A stretch of DNA of 64,000 nucleotides from Fragum whitleyi (Eukaryota; Mollusca; Bivalvia; Cardiida; Cardiidae), in assembly GCA_948146395.1 (NCBI GenBank), contig OX411548.1, positions 58,299,020 through 58,363,019 on the forward strand. The letters are read 5' to 3'. The notes beneath the pieces are model-generated. The model was not told where the DNA came from and ran no database searches. It was given only the letters and a program-made list of their open reading frames with translations. Shown here piece after piece: positions 34,040-45,054 of the stretch. Position 1 is the first letter of the stretch. The number at the start of each line of letters is the position of its first letter. Made by a program: the position numbers and the translations under genes.

Positions 34040-35402
34040 AACTCACCGGAGCACAACATGCTCATGGTGAGCTTTTGTGATCACCTCTTGTACGTAGTGT
34101 GTCGGAAGTCTTCAACAATATTTAAAACATCTTCTCCTCAATAACCATTGGGCTGAATTTAACCAAACTTGGCAGAAATGTTCCTTGGGTGACCCGCCGC
34201 CGTCATAGCGCAGTTGGTAGCGCATCGGACTGTCAATCTAGAGTTTGCGGGTTCGATCCCCGACGGCGGCACTCATTCTTTCTGACTTTTTGTCTCTCAC
34301 TAATGGGTTGAAAATCGTAGACCTATGTGAGATAGCAGCTAGAGGCTAGGAAAGAATGTGGTGGTTGTACTGGTGATAGAAATACCAGGAATCCATTGTT
34401 AGGTTCTCCAGCCGCTGCAATATAACTGAAATAATGTTGAAACTGGCGTTAAACTCCATTCAATCAATCAATCCTTGGGTGGCCCTTCTCTAAACTCTCT
34501 AAACTCGTTTGTGAAATTTTGATTGACCCCAAAATATGGGCATGGCAGGGCGGGGCAGTTTGTGACCATGAAATCTTTAAACATCTTCTCCTCAGTAACC
34601 ATAGGGCCTATTTCAACCAAACTTGGCAGAAATGTTCCTTTAGTAACCCTTCTCAAATTTGTTTGTGAAATTTTGATTGACCCCAAAATATGGGTACGGC
34701 AGGGTGGGCCAGTTTTTGACCCTGAAATCCTTTAAACATCTTCTCCTCTGTAACCATTGGGCATATATTAATCAAACTAATGGCAGAAATGTTCCTTGGG
34801 TGACCCTTCTCAAAACTTGTTTGTGAAATTTTGATTGACCCTCAAACATGGGTGTGGCAGGGAGGGGCTCATTTTAAGCCCGAAAAATTTTGACTGACAT
34901 CTCCTTCTCAGTTAGCATTAGGCCAATTTCAATCAAACTTGGCAGAAATGTTCCTTGGGTGACCCTTCTAAAACTTGTTCATGATTTTTTGATTGATCCA
35001 AAATAAGGGTGTGGCAGGGCAGGGCTTATTTTGAGCCCAAAAATTTTGACTGACATCTCCTCCTGAACCACTAGGCTGTTTTAAATGAAACTTTACGAAA
35101 ATGTTCCTTTGGTGACCTTTTTTTCAAAATTGGTTGCAAAATTTTTATCGATCGTAGAATATGGGCGTGGCAGGGAGGGCCTTATCATGAGCGCAAAATC
35201 TTTGACTGACATCTTCTGAACCACTGGGCTGATTTCAATGAAAAGAGTGTTCCTTGGGTTACCCTCTTCAAAAATTGTTTGTGAAATTCTGATTGGCCCC
35301 TTAAATATATGAATGGCAAGGGGTTGGCTTATTTTGAGCCCGAAATCTTTTAACATCTTCTCAGTTACCAATGGTTGGGAGGGGTCCATTCTGGCCCTCT
35401 TG
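34040..35402 (+). mobile_element. Family-1 element carrying a SINE
   Basis: After TTTTT: AACTCACCGGAGCACAACAT, GCTCATGGTGAGC. Units of ~150 bp contain CCATTGGGC, AACCAAACTTGGCAGAAATG, TTCCTTGGGTGACCC, TTTTGATTGACCCCAAAATA. It ends GGTCCATTCTGGCCCTCTTG at 35402. A SINE sits inside the first unit. Confidence 0.75.
34196..34472 (+). mobile_element. Full-length tRNA-headed SINE with 13-bp target duplication
   Basis: The tRNA-like head (34196-34270) has A box TAGCGCAGTTGGTAGCGCAT, anticodon loop CTGTCAA (GTC, Asp-like) and B box GGTTCGATCCC, closed by CGGCGGC pairing with GCCGCCG. The conserved body and GGCGTTAAACTCCATTCAAT tail with CAAT repeats follow. CCTTGGGTGACCC (34183-34195) and CCTTGGGTGGCCC (34473-34485) flank it as a target-site duplication with one mismatch. 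It is not a functional tRNA gene, because the body is SINE. Confidence 0.85.
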
Positions 35403-35850
35403 TTTTAAGAATCTTGTGAACACAACTCCTCCTCCATATTTGGACCAATTTCAATGAAACTTTCACAAAATGTTCCTAGTCACCTAACCAAGGGCATATT
35501 GTCATGGTTTGGTGAATTTTAGCATTGTCATGGAAAAAGGGTCATTCTTGTTAAAATTCTTGTGAATGCAACTTCCTTCTCTTTATAGAATGATTTGGAT
35601 GTAACTTTCACAAAATGTTCCTAAGCACCTGACAATGCTTATATATTCATGGTTTAATGAATTACAGCTGCGTCATGAAAAAAGGGGCCTCCTTGTAAAA
35701 ATTCTTGTGAATGCAACTCCTCTTTTATTTTTTGTCGTACTTAAAATGAAATTCCTACGAAATGCTCATTGTCACCTGAATTTGTGCATGCTGTTATAGT
35801 TAAATGAATTTCAGCTGCATCATGGAAAAAGGGGCCTTCATGTCATTTTT

Positions 35851-36270
35851 TTTTATTACCGACAGTTGAAGTTTAAAGAGGCGTTAAACCTCATTCAATC
35901 AATTATTTATAACAAACAGTTTGAAATTAACAATTAAAAGAGGTAGTCTGCAGATGTTTTGAATTTGGGTCTGTAAAAATAAGTAGTGTCTACAATTATT
36001 TTTGTGAAACAGCAGCAAAGTGGCAGCATATATTGTGACTATGGCAATCTTGTTATGTATTTGATGAAAAGGTTTGTCCATATAGAAGTCAAACAGACTT
36101 TAGCTAGGATATGAAATGTTGTGTTTGTGTGGGTGTGAGAATCATTGGCATCATCACATGGGTAGGTGCATCATCTGCAACATTATGATAACTGTAATAC
36201 TGTTGAAGTAGCAGTTACACCATACAATCAATTTGTAAAAGTGTAATTTTATTCACTTCTTTTCTTTCAG
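35851..36270. other. TMEM65 intron 2, 3' end
   Basis: SINE 3'-end fragment at 35866-35905 (GAGGCGTTAAACCTCATTCA). The rest is unrecognised, ending in the acceptor TTTTCTTTCAG at 36270. Confidence 0.5.
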
Positions 36271-36338
36271 TGTTCTTTCACCATGCTGTTCCATTCATGG
36301 TATTTGGATTCATGGATAACTTCATTATGATTATATGT
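36271..36338 (+). CDS. TMEM65: TMEM65 coding exon 3 (first membrane segment)
   Basis: Acceptor TTTTCTTTCAG. The exon starts with two bases that complete the codon from exon 2. It encodes FFHHAVPFMVFGFMDNFIMI followed by IC, which aligns residue for residue with the conserved family block FFHNAIPF.GFG.LDN.IMI and forms the first hydrophobic segment. Two donors are possible: GTAGGT at 36339 or GTAATC at 36343. Only 36339 keeps the frame into exon 4 (GEYIE) and gives the family spacing, so it is chosen. A family-1 head starts 51 bp downstream. Confidence 0.93.
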
Positions 36339-36389
36339 GTAGGTAATCTTTGTTATAAAAAACAAATAATAATATTGTGTGTTATTTTT

Positions 36390-37600
36390 AGCTCACCTGA
36401 GCACAACATGCTCAAGGGGAGCTTTTAGGGTGGTCCTGAGTCCGTCATCCGTTGTCAACAGTCTTAATAACTTCTTCTTCTCCTGAACCATTTGGCAGAT
36501 TTCAATGAACTTTGCCAGAATGTTCCTTGGGTGACCCTCTTTAAAAATTGTTTGCTAAATTCTGATTGGCCCTTAAATATGGGCTTGGCAGGGCATGGCG
36601 ATTTTCACTTTGAAATCTTCGAACAACATCTCTTTCTGAACCACCAAGCCGATTCAATGAAACTTTACAAGAGCATTCCTTGGGTGACCCTTTTCAAACA
36701 TTGTTTGCTAAATTTTGATTCGCCCATAAATATGGTTGTGGTAGGGTGGGCTTATTTTGAGCCTGAATTCTTTGAATGACATCTCCTCCTAAACTATTGG
36801 GCCGATTTCAATGAAACTTTACCAGAATGTTCCTTGAGTAAACCTTCTCACAAATTGTTCACAAACTTTTGATTGGCCCATAAATATGGGCATGGAAGGG
36901 TGGGGCTTATTTTGAGCTGGAAATCTTTTAATGACATCTTCTCCTGAACCACTCAGCTGATTTCAATGAAACTTTACAAGAGCATTCCTTGGGTGACCCT
37001 TTTCAAACATTGTTTGCTAAATTTTGATTGGCTAATAAATATGTGGGTGGCAGGGCGGGCTTATTTTGAGCCTGAAATCTTTGAATGACATCTCCTCCTA
37101 CACTGTTGGGCCGATTTCAATGAAACTTTACTAGAATGTTCCTTGGGTAAACCTTCTCACAATTTGTTCACAAAATTTTGATTGGCCCATAAATATGCGC
37201 ATGGAAGGGCGGGGCTTATTTTGAGCTGGAAATCTTTGATGACATATTCTCCTGAACCACTCAGCTGATTTCAATGAAACTTTACCAAAATGTTTTTTTC
37301 GTGACTCTTTTCAAAAATTGTTCCCGAAATTTTGATTGGCCCATAAATATGGGCGTGACAGGGCGGGGCTTATTTTGAGCCCAAAATCTTTGAACAACAT
37401 CTTCTCTTGAAACACTGGGCCGATTTCAATGACACTTTACCTGAATGTTCCTTTGATGACCCTCTTCAAAATTACTTTGCAAGATTTTGATTGGCCCATA
37501 AATATGGGCATGGTGTGTGTGTGGGGGGGGGGGCCTTAGTTTGAGTTGCCTCAGTAAAGAATGGGTGGGCAGGGTCTTATTTCTCTTCAATTCTTTAAAA
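36390..37600 (+). mobile_element. Family-1 element, tail not seen
   Basis: After TTTTT: AGCTCACCTGAGCACAACAT, GCTCAAGGGGAGCTTTTAGG, GAGTCCGTCATCCGTTGTC. About seven units of ~155 bp follow with CTGAACCACT, GCCGATTTCAATGAAACTTT, TCCTTGGGTGACCC, GATTGGCCCATAAATATGGG, GGCGGGGCTTATTTTGAGC. It fades after a G-run at 37521-37532; no GTGAGC..CTCTTG end is visible. Its unit is the same subfamily as 9501-10678. Confidence 0.7.
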
Positions 37601-37792
37601 GTATGGCCTAAATTGTAGATATAGGGTATCCTCAAAAGCAAACGACTATATATTCTTAACTGGATCTATGGGACCAGTACAGAAATAAATGTCACAGAAA
37701 TTTTAGACCCCCAAAACTTTGAAAGAATTAATAAACCACTGAATTTGGACCTCACAGAGATAAAGTGCTATTTGATACATGGTAAAGTTGTT

Positions 37793-38814
37793 AGCTCACC
37801 TGTGCTCAATATACTCAAGGGGAGCACCCTGAGTCCATAGTCTGTCTTCAATAATTTAAAATTTTTTCTCTGAAACCGCTGGGCTGATTTTAATTAAATT
37901 TTGCCAGAATGTTCCTTTGGTGACCCTTTTCAAAAATTGTTTGCGAATTTTTTTTTTTGGCCCATACATTTGGGCGTGACAGGGTCTGGCACTTTTTCAC
38001 TTTGAAATCTTTGAACAACATCTCTTTCTGAGACACTAGGCCGATTTGAATAGGACTTTTCAAGAATGATCCTTGGGAGACCCTTTTCATAAATTGTTCG
38101 CAAAATTCTGATTGGCCTATAATGTTAGTTTGACAGGGCCTGGCATTTTTTTTTCACGATGAAATCTTTTAACAACATCTCCTATTCCAATGGGCTGATT
38201 TCAATGAAACTCTGTTGGGATGTTTCTCAGGTGTCCCTCTCCCAAATTTGCTTAGGTTTGATTGGCGAATAAATATGGATGTGCTTTTTTTCACTTTTAA
38301 ATCTTTGAAGGACAAGCCCTCCTGAACCACTGGGCCGATTTGAATGTAACTTTACATGTTTCTTTGGTGACCCTCTTCCTAAATTCTTCATGGAAGTTTG
38401 ATTGGTTCATAGAAAAAGGATGTTGCATTATTTCTTATGAAATTTTTGAATTACATTCTCCCCTAAAGCTCTGAACTAATTTCAATGAAATTTACCTCGG
38501 TGACCCTCGATCCCCAAAGACTGTTAGTGCCATTTTGAATGACCATAAAATATGGGTGTGGATTTTTTTTTTTCTATGAAATATTTGAGCGTCATTTTCT
38601 CCTAAGCCACTAGACAGGTTTCAATCTACTTTGCCAGAATATTCCTTGGACAAGCTTCTTTTTTTTGCAAAATACTGAGTGGTAGGTGAATTGAGAGACA
38701 TCTACTACAGTATTTAGCCTTTTTCATTGAAACTTTATAAGGATGTTCCTTGGGTGACATCCACTCAACCATTAAAATCTAGGTGAGTGGTTTAGGACCA
38801 TTCTGTCCCTTTTG
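37793..38814 (+). mobile_element. Family-1 element, complete
   Basis: Head AGCTCACCTGTGCTCAATAT, ACTCAAGGGGAGCACCCTGA, then ~150-bp units with GAACCACTGGGCCGATT and GGTGACCCTTTTCAAAAATT. The tail AGGTGAGTGGTTTAGGACCA, TTCTGTCCCTTTTG ends at 38814. Confidence 0.7.
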
Positions 38815-39250
38815 TTTTATATTTTGGGATCATCGCTTGATGATGTAATGGTGCCAGGAGCAGAAAGTCCATGTTTTAGCAAGGATTTGCTTGGGAATCC
38901 ATGCCATGGGAATCCATGGCTGGAGTACTGGAAAAAAATTTTCTAGCATTTTTCAGGCTGTTGCTTGAAAAATACAGGCTGGAAAAAAATATCAAAAGCC
39001 TGGATAATGTATTGTTCAAACTTCCATTCAAAAATCCACGATTTCCATGTGATATGGAAAATTGGAAAGACAACATGAAATTATTTCAAGTGTTTTCCAT
39101 GCTCCCAAGAACGGGCTTAATATTTTGAATATCTTCAAGCCTATTCAAGCTACACTGCTCACACTTTCATGATGGTAAATCTTAGCAATTCTCATCAGCA
39201 AACAATAGGATCAAGGTTATTATTATGGTCAATGAAGGGAACCTTAACTC
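38815..39250. other. TMEM65 intron 3, no recognised feature
   Basis: GGAATCCATGCCATGGGAAT, CCATGG words near 38895-38920 are locally repeated. Nothing else supported. Confidence 0.35.
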
Positions 39251-39261
39251 AAAAACTCCTC

Positions 39262-39540
39262 CCGCCACCATAGCGCAGTTGGTTAGGCATAAGACTTCCA
39301 ATCTGGAAGTCGTGGGTTTGATCCCCGGTGGCGGCAAATATCCTTTCCGACATTTGTCTCTCACCAATGGGTAGATAATCGTAAACCTATGTGAGATAGT
39401 AGTCGAAGGCTAGGAAAGGGTGTAATGGTAGTACAGGTGAAAGAAATACCAGGAATCCAGTGTCAGGTGCTCCAGCCGCCGCGATATAACTGCGAAATTG
39501 TTGAAAGCGGCGTAAAACCCATTCAAACAAACAAACAAAC
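39262..39540 (+). mobile_element. tRNA-headed SINE with 11-bp target duplication
   Basis: The head CCGCCACCATAGCGCAGTTG, GTTAGGC has an anticodon loop around CTTCCAA (TCC, Gly-like) and B box GGTTTGATCCCCGGTGGCGG. It has the same body as 34196-34472 and ends in AAAC repeats instead of CAAT. AAAAACTCCTC at 39251-39261 and 39541-39551 is a perfect duplication. Confidence 0.85.
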
Positions 39541-39889
39541 AAAAACTCCTCACTTTCAAATCATTTCCAGCCTTTGCAAGTTACAATGGTTATAATTTGT
39601 TGATTTTCCTGCAAAACCTTGTAACCACAGCTTATTTAAAGCTATAGCCATGTGATTTTCGCAGAAAACCAACAATTTGGTATGATAATAGATGTCATTG
39701 ATAATCATTAGGAAATCCTTTTGTTAAGGTCATCTGATCACGTTTAATTACCTTTCAAGGTCAAACAAAGGCTAACAGATATTACAGTGTGGTAAAATGT
39801 TCCCTCATCCAAACCTTATTGCAGGATGAAGGATTGAAGAAAAGCCGGAGGCTGAGCATGTATGCACTAGCATTTCCTCCTGACAATAA

Positions 39890-40324
39890 TATAACAAACA
39901 GAGCAACTAGACAGACTTGATCCATTCAGAGAAATGGATCCTCAACCCTAAATGGGTCGACTCTGTCTATATAGACTACAAATAGCCTTTAACTAAGGGC
40001 AGGTCTCTCTCATTTGCATATCCAATGCAAATTACCTCCCTTAAACCGTTACATTACTCTTCCCTCCAAGAAGACTCGTCCCGAGTCTTGGCCTAGGAGA
40101 CCCATTGGTAAGGCAACTCCGGTCTGGCAGTTGTCATTATCCTACCGCTGCCACCAATTGTAACGAACAGAGCAACTAGACAGACGTGATCCATTCAGAG
40201 AAAAGGATCCGCAACCCTAAATGGGTCGACTCTGTCTATATAGACTACAAATAGCCATTTAACTAAGGGAAGGTCTCTTTCATTTGCATATCCAATGCAA
40301 ATTACCTCCCTTTAAAACGTTACA
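39890..40324 (-). mobile_element. TRIM (435-bp LTR mini-retrotransposon)
   Basis: Two direct repeats of 164 bp (39890-40053) and 166 bp (40159-40324) are flanked by ATAA (39886-39889 and 40325-40328). The repeats run from TGTAACG (mutated to TATAACA on the left) to CGTTACA. Only 105 bp lie between them. Read on the minus strand this is LTR, then TGGTGGCAGCGGTAGGAT two bases later, which would pair with a tRNA-Leu 3' end (CCGCTGCCACCA). A short internal hairpin (AAGACTCG TCC CGAGTCTT) and a GGAGGGAAGAGTAA polypurine tract next to the other LTR follow. No protein is encoded. Orientation is set by these two primer sites. Confidence 0.85.
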
Positions 40325-40328
40325 ATAA

Positions 40329-41396
40329 GGCTATTTAAAACACACCATGATTAAGTCTAGACCCGCATCAAACCAGAAGTCGTCAAAACCACATGTCTCA
40401 TGCATTAAAAACTTTTATTGTCGCTTGCATCATAAAATGGGCTGGGAAACAAAAAAAGATGTACTTCTTATCATTATAACAGTAATCTAAAGGACATGGA
40501 CGGGTAATACATTATTATCAGCCAATGACTTTACTCCAATAATGCCGTTCATCATGGATGAGGGGTCATTATTTTTGTTCAGCTTTTATATGTATATGTC
40601 GTGCCCGATCTCGGGAATACTTAATCTCAAGAACGGGCAAGTGATGACAGGGGGTCGTTGCTCATTCTTAAGAATGGCCAAACCAACGTGTATATCAACA
40701 CAACATGTCTTAAAAGTATGATTCTTGCATTTGAATATTCCATTTTATTTATTTCATAATTCCAAAATAAAGTTTATTCGATTAATTCTACATATAAACT
40801 ATAAAATCATTTTATTGTTCGATCTCAACTTTCGACAAACTGAAAGATCAACTTCCGGTTGAATATCCCGGCTCAATTATCTAAATATACGATACCTATC
40901 GTTATTAATTAAATTGATGTTCGCATAATTTTCAGTTTGTAAACCTATGTTAATTAAAGATTGTCTGGACATTCATGAAACATCGGGAAACGATATATAA
41001 TAGATTGTTAACTGTCAGAGTCTGTACAACGCAGATAACTATTTTGAATGATAATTTATCCCAATGAAAACATCTGGAACAGTGCATAAGATGTTCTACC
41101 GGTCTGTTCAGGCTCTTCCGAATTTTATCCAACAAAATACCCAGTTATTTTCAATACAGACAGCAAATGAAATGCACTTGAAAAAAATCCCCTGTCAATG
41201 GTGGTCATGAAAAAATACTATAGGGCAGCTAATGCTTTACAAAACGGGCTTTAAACTATACACCTCACCCCTCACATAATAAGGGGTCGTCTTGGAACTC
41301 CGTAAAATCAATAGTTGATTTGTGTGTTTGAATGGGGTTGTACATCCCTTCTGACAATCTTTCAGTAATAGCGTGCTGAATAAAGTACCTAATAAT
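40329..41396. other. TMEM65 intron 3, no recognised gene
   Basis: A small repeat at 40597-40690 (GTGCCCGATCTCGGGAATAC, AAGAACGGGCAAG, CATTCTTAAGAATGGCC) has an antisense relative at about 55811-55907. Otherwise nothing supported. Confidence 0.4.
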
Positions 41397-41595
41397 GGAT
41401 CCCTGGTATTTCTCACACCAGTTCCACCATCACATACTTTCCAAGTCTCCAGCTGCTATCCCACATAGGTCTACTGTTATTGCCCATTGTTGGAAGACAA
41501 ATAGTCAGGAAGAATGAAAGCCACCATCAGGAATCAAACTCAAAACCTCTAGATTGACAGTCCAAAGCTCTACCGACTGCATTATAAAGGTGGCT
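41397..41595 (-). mobile_element. SINE, antisense, degenerate
   Basis: The reverse complement shows the tRNA-like head near 41595-41520 (TAGAGCTTTGGACTGTCAAT, then GAGTTTGATTCCTG) and the body (CAATAACAGTAGACCTATGT, GGGATAGCAGCTGGAGACTT, GAGAAATACCAGGGATCC). Same family as 34196. Confidence 0.7.
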
Positions 41596-41786
41596 TAATC
41601 AATATTTGAAAAATCTTTGATTTCATTAGAGGTTAGCCGGATTTAATATGTCAACATGGATACAAATTGTCACGAGATAGGCCTGTTACTGTGCTGGATG
41701 CCCAAGTATTAAAAACAACAATGGGACATAACTCTAAAAATTAAGCAAGGTAGAGTTACTTTTCTTGCCAACTGCACTTCTTAAGA

Positions 41787-42491
41787 CCTCTTTACACATT
41801 CTCGATTTTCTCTCTGATTCACCACAATTCACCAAGATTTCTCATGGTCAGAAAAATAGGAATGGATCGGGTTGAATCATGGCAAAAAGTAGAAATATTC
41901 ATTATCACTACGATTCCAGTAAGAATGTACACAATATAAGTACGGTGTCTGTAAAGTATTTCTACGAATCAATGACGATTCTTGACAGCAACGCTACAGT
42001 CAATGAGGATTGACTGCAGTGGCACAACGAATGCTCACAGTGCTCGTAAGGTTCAATACGGTACAAGTACGATTCTAAGCGGCATTTGTCATGGTCAATC
42101 ATGAAGCTCCGCAGCGAAACCTTGGATGATTCGTACGACAACTGTACCCATTTCATGCTGAATCGTGTGAATTCGTAATGTAGGATTCCATGACTGGCTA
42201 CGATCTCTCATGAATTGTTGCCAATAAAGCTTCAGTGTAAGTACGAATCAGCATGATTTCACTACGGTTGTGCTGTGAATTAGGCCATGCCCAATAACCA
42301 CCACAATTCACCACGAATGTTTTAAACAGTTTAAAGTTTCTGTAGCACCAACATAGAATTGCCTGAATTATCACAAAACATTGAGTGTCACCACGGTTGT
42401 ACTACAAATCACCATGGTACATGACAATTTTACAAATTGTTGCGAATCGTAGGGGCACCGTAGCCAGAATTCTTGAATGTGTAAATCGGCC
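41787..42491. mobile_element. TIR element with repeated CGAATC / TTCACCAC words
   Basis: CCTCTTTACACATTCTCGAT at the left and TCTTGAATGTGTAAATCGGC at the right are imperfect inverses. Inside, words such as GATTCACCACAATTCACCA, TACGAATC, CACTACGGTTGT and CATGGTCA recur in both orientations. It has no open frame of note. Fits a MITE-like foldback unit of ~705 bp. No clear target duplication. Confidence 0.5.
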
Positions 42492-42639
42492 TTTAATCAT
42501 GAAAGGAATGAATTGCCTAGGTTCAAGTCAATCGGACATAAGGGGACAAAGTTACGCTTCTGACACAGACAGATCCACCCGCCTGTTGCATATTGGCACC
42601 ACAAACCATCCAACATTACATTCTTTCTTTTACGGGGCA

Positions 42640-42900
42640 TTTCCAGAAAGGTAAAATGACCATACAAGATTAAATAAGGTAGCCAATTGTCACAAGATAA
42701 GCCAATTACACAGCTGGATGTCCAAGTTTGAAAAACATCAAAGAGAAATACCTAAAAATCATTAAGCTAGGTAGAGTTGTTGTTCTTGTGCTCTGCTATC
42801 CATTATCATAAAAGGAACATAACTTCAAAGTTTCAAGTCAACCCGACATACGGTGTCAGAAATATGCTGTGGACTAAGCAGTGGAAGCCAAAGGTGATCC
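42640..42900 (-). mobile_element. Degenerate family-6 unit and head remnant
   Basis: AAGCTAGGTAGAGTTGTTGT, TGGACTAAGCAGTGGAAGCC, AAAGGTGATCCCCC matches the end of the better copy at 43038-44100, though worn. A similar worn unit lies at 41640-41770. Confidence 0.5.
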
Positions 42901-43037
42901 CCCCTCTCCACATAAGGTCCACAGCTAGATTTGTGTCGCCAATTTAATCACTATCTGGAATATCGCTTCGTCTGACAGGTCACACATTTAATTACATAAG
43001 CCTATAAGAAGCAATATGAAGTTTTATACTGGAGTCA

Positions 43038-44100
43038 AAAATAGCTTTTTCAACCTATATGTACGTGTTTATCAGAAGTTTCATCCTAAACAAGTCTGAA
43101 AAACAACAAAGGGCAATAACTCAAAAAATAGGTCATGTAGAATTATGGTTATTGTACACTGCACTCCCCCTTGGTGAGATCTATACACCCATGCAGTTTC
43201 ATGATCCTAGCTATTATACTTTTAGAGATATACTCCGGACAAGATTCAAGTCTGAAAAACAACAAGAGCAATAACTCAAAAAATAGGCCAGGTAGAGTTA
43301 TGGTTCTTGTGCACTGCACTCCCCCTTGGTGAGATCTATACACCCATGAAGTTTCATGATCCTAGCTATTATACTTTTAGAGATATACTCCAGACAAGAT
43401 TCTAGTATGAAAAAAACAAAGGGCAATAACTCAAAAAATAGGCCAGGTAGAGTTATGGTTCTTGTGCACTGCACTCCCCCTTGATAAGATCTATACACCC
43501 ATGATGTTTCATGATCCTAGCTATTATACTTAAAGAGATATACTCCAGACAAGATTAAAGTCTGAAAAACAACAAAGGGCAGTAACTCAAAAATTAGGTC
43601 AGGTAGAATTATGGTTATTGTACACTGCACTCCCCCTGGGGCGAGATCCATACACCCATGAAGTTTCATGATCCTAGCTTTTATACTTTTAGAGATATAC
43701 TCCGGACAAGATTCTAGTATGAAAAACAACAAAGGGCAATAACTCAAAAAATAGGCCAGGTAGAGTTATGGTTCTTGTGCACTGCACTCCCCCTTGGTAA
43801 AATCTATACACCTATGAAGTTTCATGATCCTAGCTATTATACTTTAAGAGATATACTACAGACAAGATTCAAGTCTGATAAACAACAAAGGGCAATAACT
43901 AAAAAAATAGGCCAGGTAGAGTTATGGTTCTTGTGCACTGCACTCCGTATTGATGAGAAGAATACAATTGCCAAGTTTGAAGTCCATTGGACTTCAAGTG
44001 ACAGAGTTATGCTCCGGACAAAGAAGTGGACGCCGCTGGACGCCCAGACGCCGGATGCCACGGGTGATCCCATAATACGTCCCGTCTTTGACGGGCGTAT
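43038..44100 (-). mobile_element. Family-6 array element, antisense
   Basis: On the minus strand the head after TTTTT is ATACGCCCGTCAAAGACGGG, ACGTATTATGGGATCACCCG. A GGCGTCTGGGCGTCCAGCGG stretch follows, then about six units of ~150 bp. In plus-strand reading these are GGCAATAACTCAAAAAATAG, GTAGAGTTATGGTTCTTGTG, CACTGCACTCCCCCTTGGTG, CATGAAGTTTCATGATCCTA, GAGATATACTCCGGACAAG. The right-end hairpin has the stem CCCGTC AAA GACGGG. The tail end is not recognised. Short frames through it (43149-43747 and 43775-44211) only read the repeat. Confidence 0.7.
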
Positions 44101-44134
44101 AAAAATACTTAGTTTTTTAGCCTGGGAATTAAAC

Positions 44135-44393
44135 ATGTGACCTGTAATGCAAAAAGGGACCATCTGGGAACTCTGAAAAATAAATATTTGAAAAGAGACT
44201 GTGTCCAGCATAGGTCAAGCACAGGTCGCAATTCAAAAATCCTTTTACAGGAAGGTAGATTGTTCATTCTATATTGGAAAATAAAAAAAGTGCAATTTTT
44301 TTTACCCTAGTCAGTCTGCGCAATCCGCAGTCAGACTGGGAATGCCACTTTACACACTGCCAGGATGGTCCCTTTTCACGTGGCAGGTCACAT
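44135..44393. mobile_element. MITE, copy 1 of ATGTGACCTG..CAGGTCACAT family
   Basis: The ends ATGTGACCTGTAATGCAAAA, AGGGACCAT and ATGGTCCCTTTTCACGTGGC, AGGTCACAT are inverted. It is 259 bp, with CCCTAGTCAGTCTGCGC..GCAGTCAGACTGGG making a second internal hairpin near the right end. Clearly homologous to 52821-53083. Confidence 0.75.
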
Positions 44394-44494
44394 ATGATAA
44401 CATACATTCTGATTTGAAGTAAGAAGCTTTACCAACTGATTTTGTTTGGATAGGGTTTTATGACACTTTAAACTATCTTTCATTTATATTGTGG

Positions 44495-44690
44495 AGGCAT
44501 GAGCACCTAACAATAAATTCCTGGTAATTCTAACACCAGTACTTACATTAGCGGTACATCTTTTTCTAGCCTACAGCAGGTATCCCTCTTGGGTCTAGGA
44601 TTATCAACCAATTTATGGAAGACAAAAAGTCAGAAAGGATGAGTGCTGCTGTCAGGAATCAAACTCTACTGACTGAACACATGAGGCTGT
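44495..44690 (-). mobile_element. SINE, antisense, degenerate
   Basis: On the minus strand: TTGATTCCTGACAGCAGCAC (B box), CATAAATTGGTTGATAATCC, TAGACCCAAGAGGGATACC, GAATTACCAGGAATTTATTG. The tRNA 5' half is missing. Confidence 0.6.
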
Positions 44691-45054
44691 TGCTTGAAGG
44701 GGTGTGGAATTCCAATGCTCGACTTGTACAACTTGGCTTTTTTTAGCCTGTGACTAAGTAGATTTTCCTTACAAACTTGTCCAAGAACAAGTTGGTCTTA
44801 TATCAATAACTAAATTGCAGACTTTTGAAAGTGGTTTCATGTTGCAGTTTAAGGCATTTTCAGTAAAGGTATTATTTCTAAAATAGAAAACATTGTAGTG
44901 TAGACAGACAGAGAAATAATCGTAGGAGTATATCATTGTTCATGTTGTCGGACCGAGGGTTATGAACGTTTTACATATCTTACCTGGTAATCGAGAAGAA
45001 GCTATCAATTCGATACCCCTTGACTAGTGAAGATGATCATTATTATGATCAAAG
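44691..45054. other. TMEM65 intron 3, no gene
   Basis: 44948-45034 (GGTTATGAACGTTTTACATA, TCGAGAAGAAGCTATC, CTTGACTAGTGAAGATGAT) is an interspersed repeat also found at 15203-15277. Nature unknown. Confidence 0.45.

Larger units (their letters stand above)
33760..35850 (+). repeat. Family-C tandem array, interrupted by a family-1 element
   Basis: Units of ~160-170 bp (ATTTGGATGAAACTTTCACA, AAATGTTCCTAGTCACCTGA, CATGGAAAAAGGGGCC, AATTCTTGTGAATGCAACTC) occur at 33760-34039 and 35403-35850. The stretch between is a family-1 element inserted at a T-run of a unit. Same unit as the antisense copy at 30783-31316. Confidence 0.7.

Noticed and set aside
34196..34270. Functional tRNA-Asp gene
   Set aside because: The cloverleaf-like segment is continuous with a SINE body and tail and is bounded by a target-site duplication; the anticodon stem has a mismatch.
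9501..38814. CRISPR-like or bacterial repeat array
   Set aside because: Units are 140-190 bp, diverged, without spacers, and lie in introns of an animal gene.
43059..44211. Overlapping frames on both strands repeating KLHGCIDL and EKQQRAIT
   Set aside because: Products of the family-6 tandem array read on either strand.
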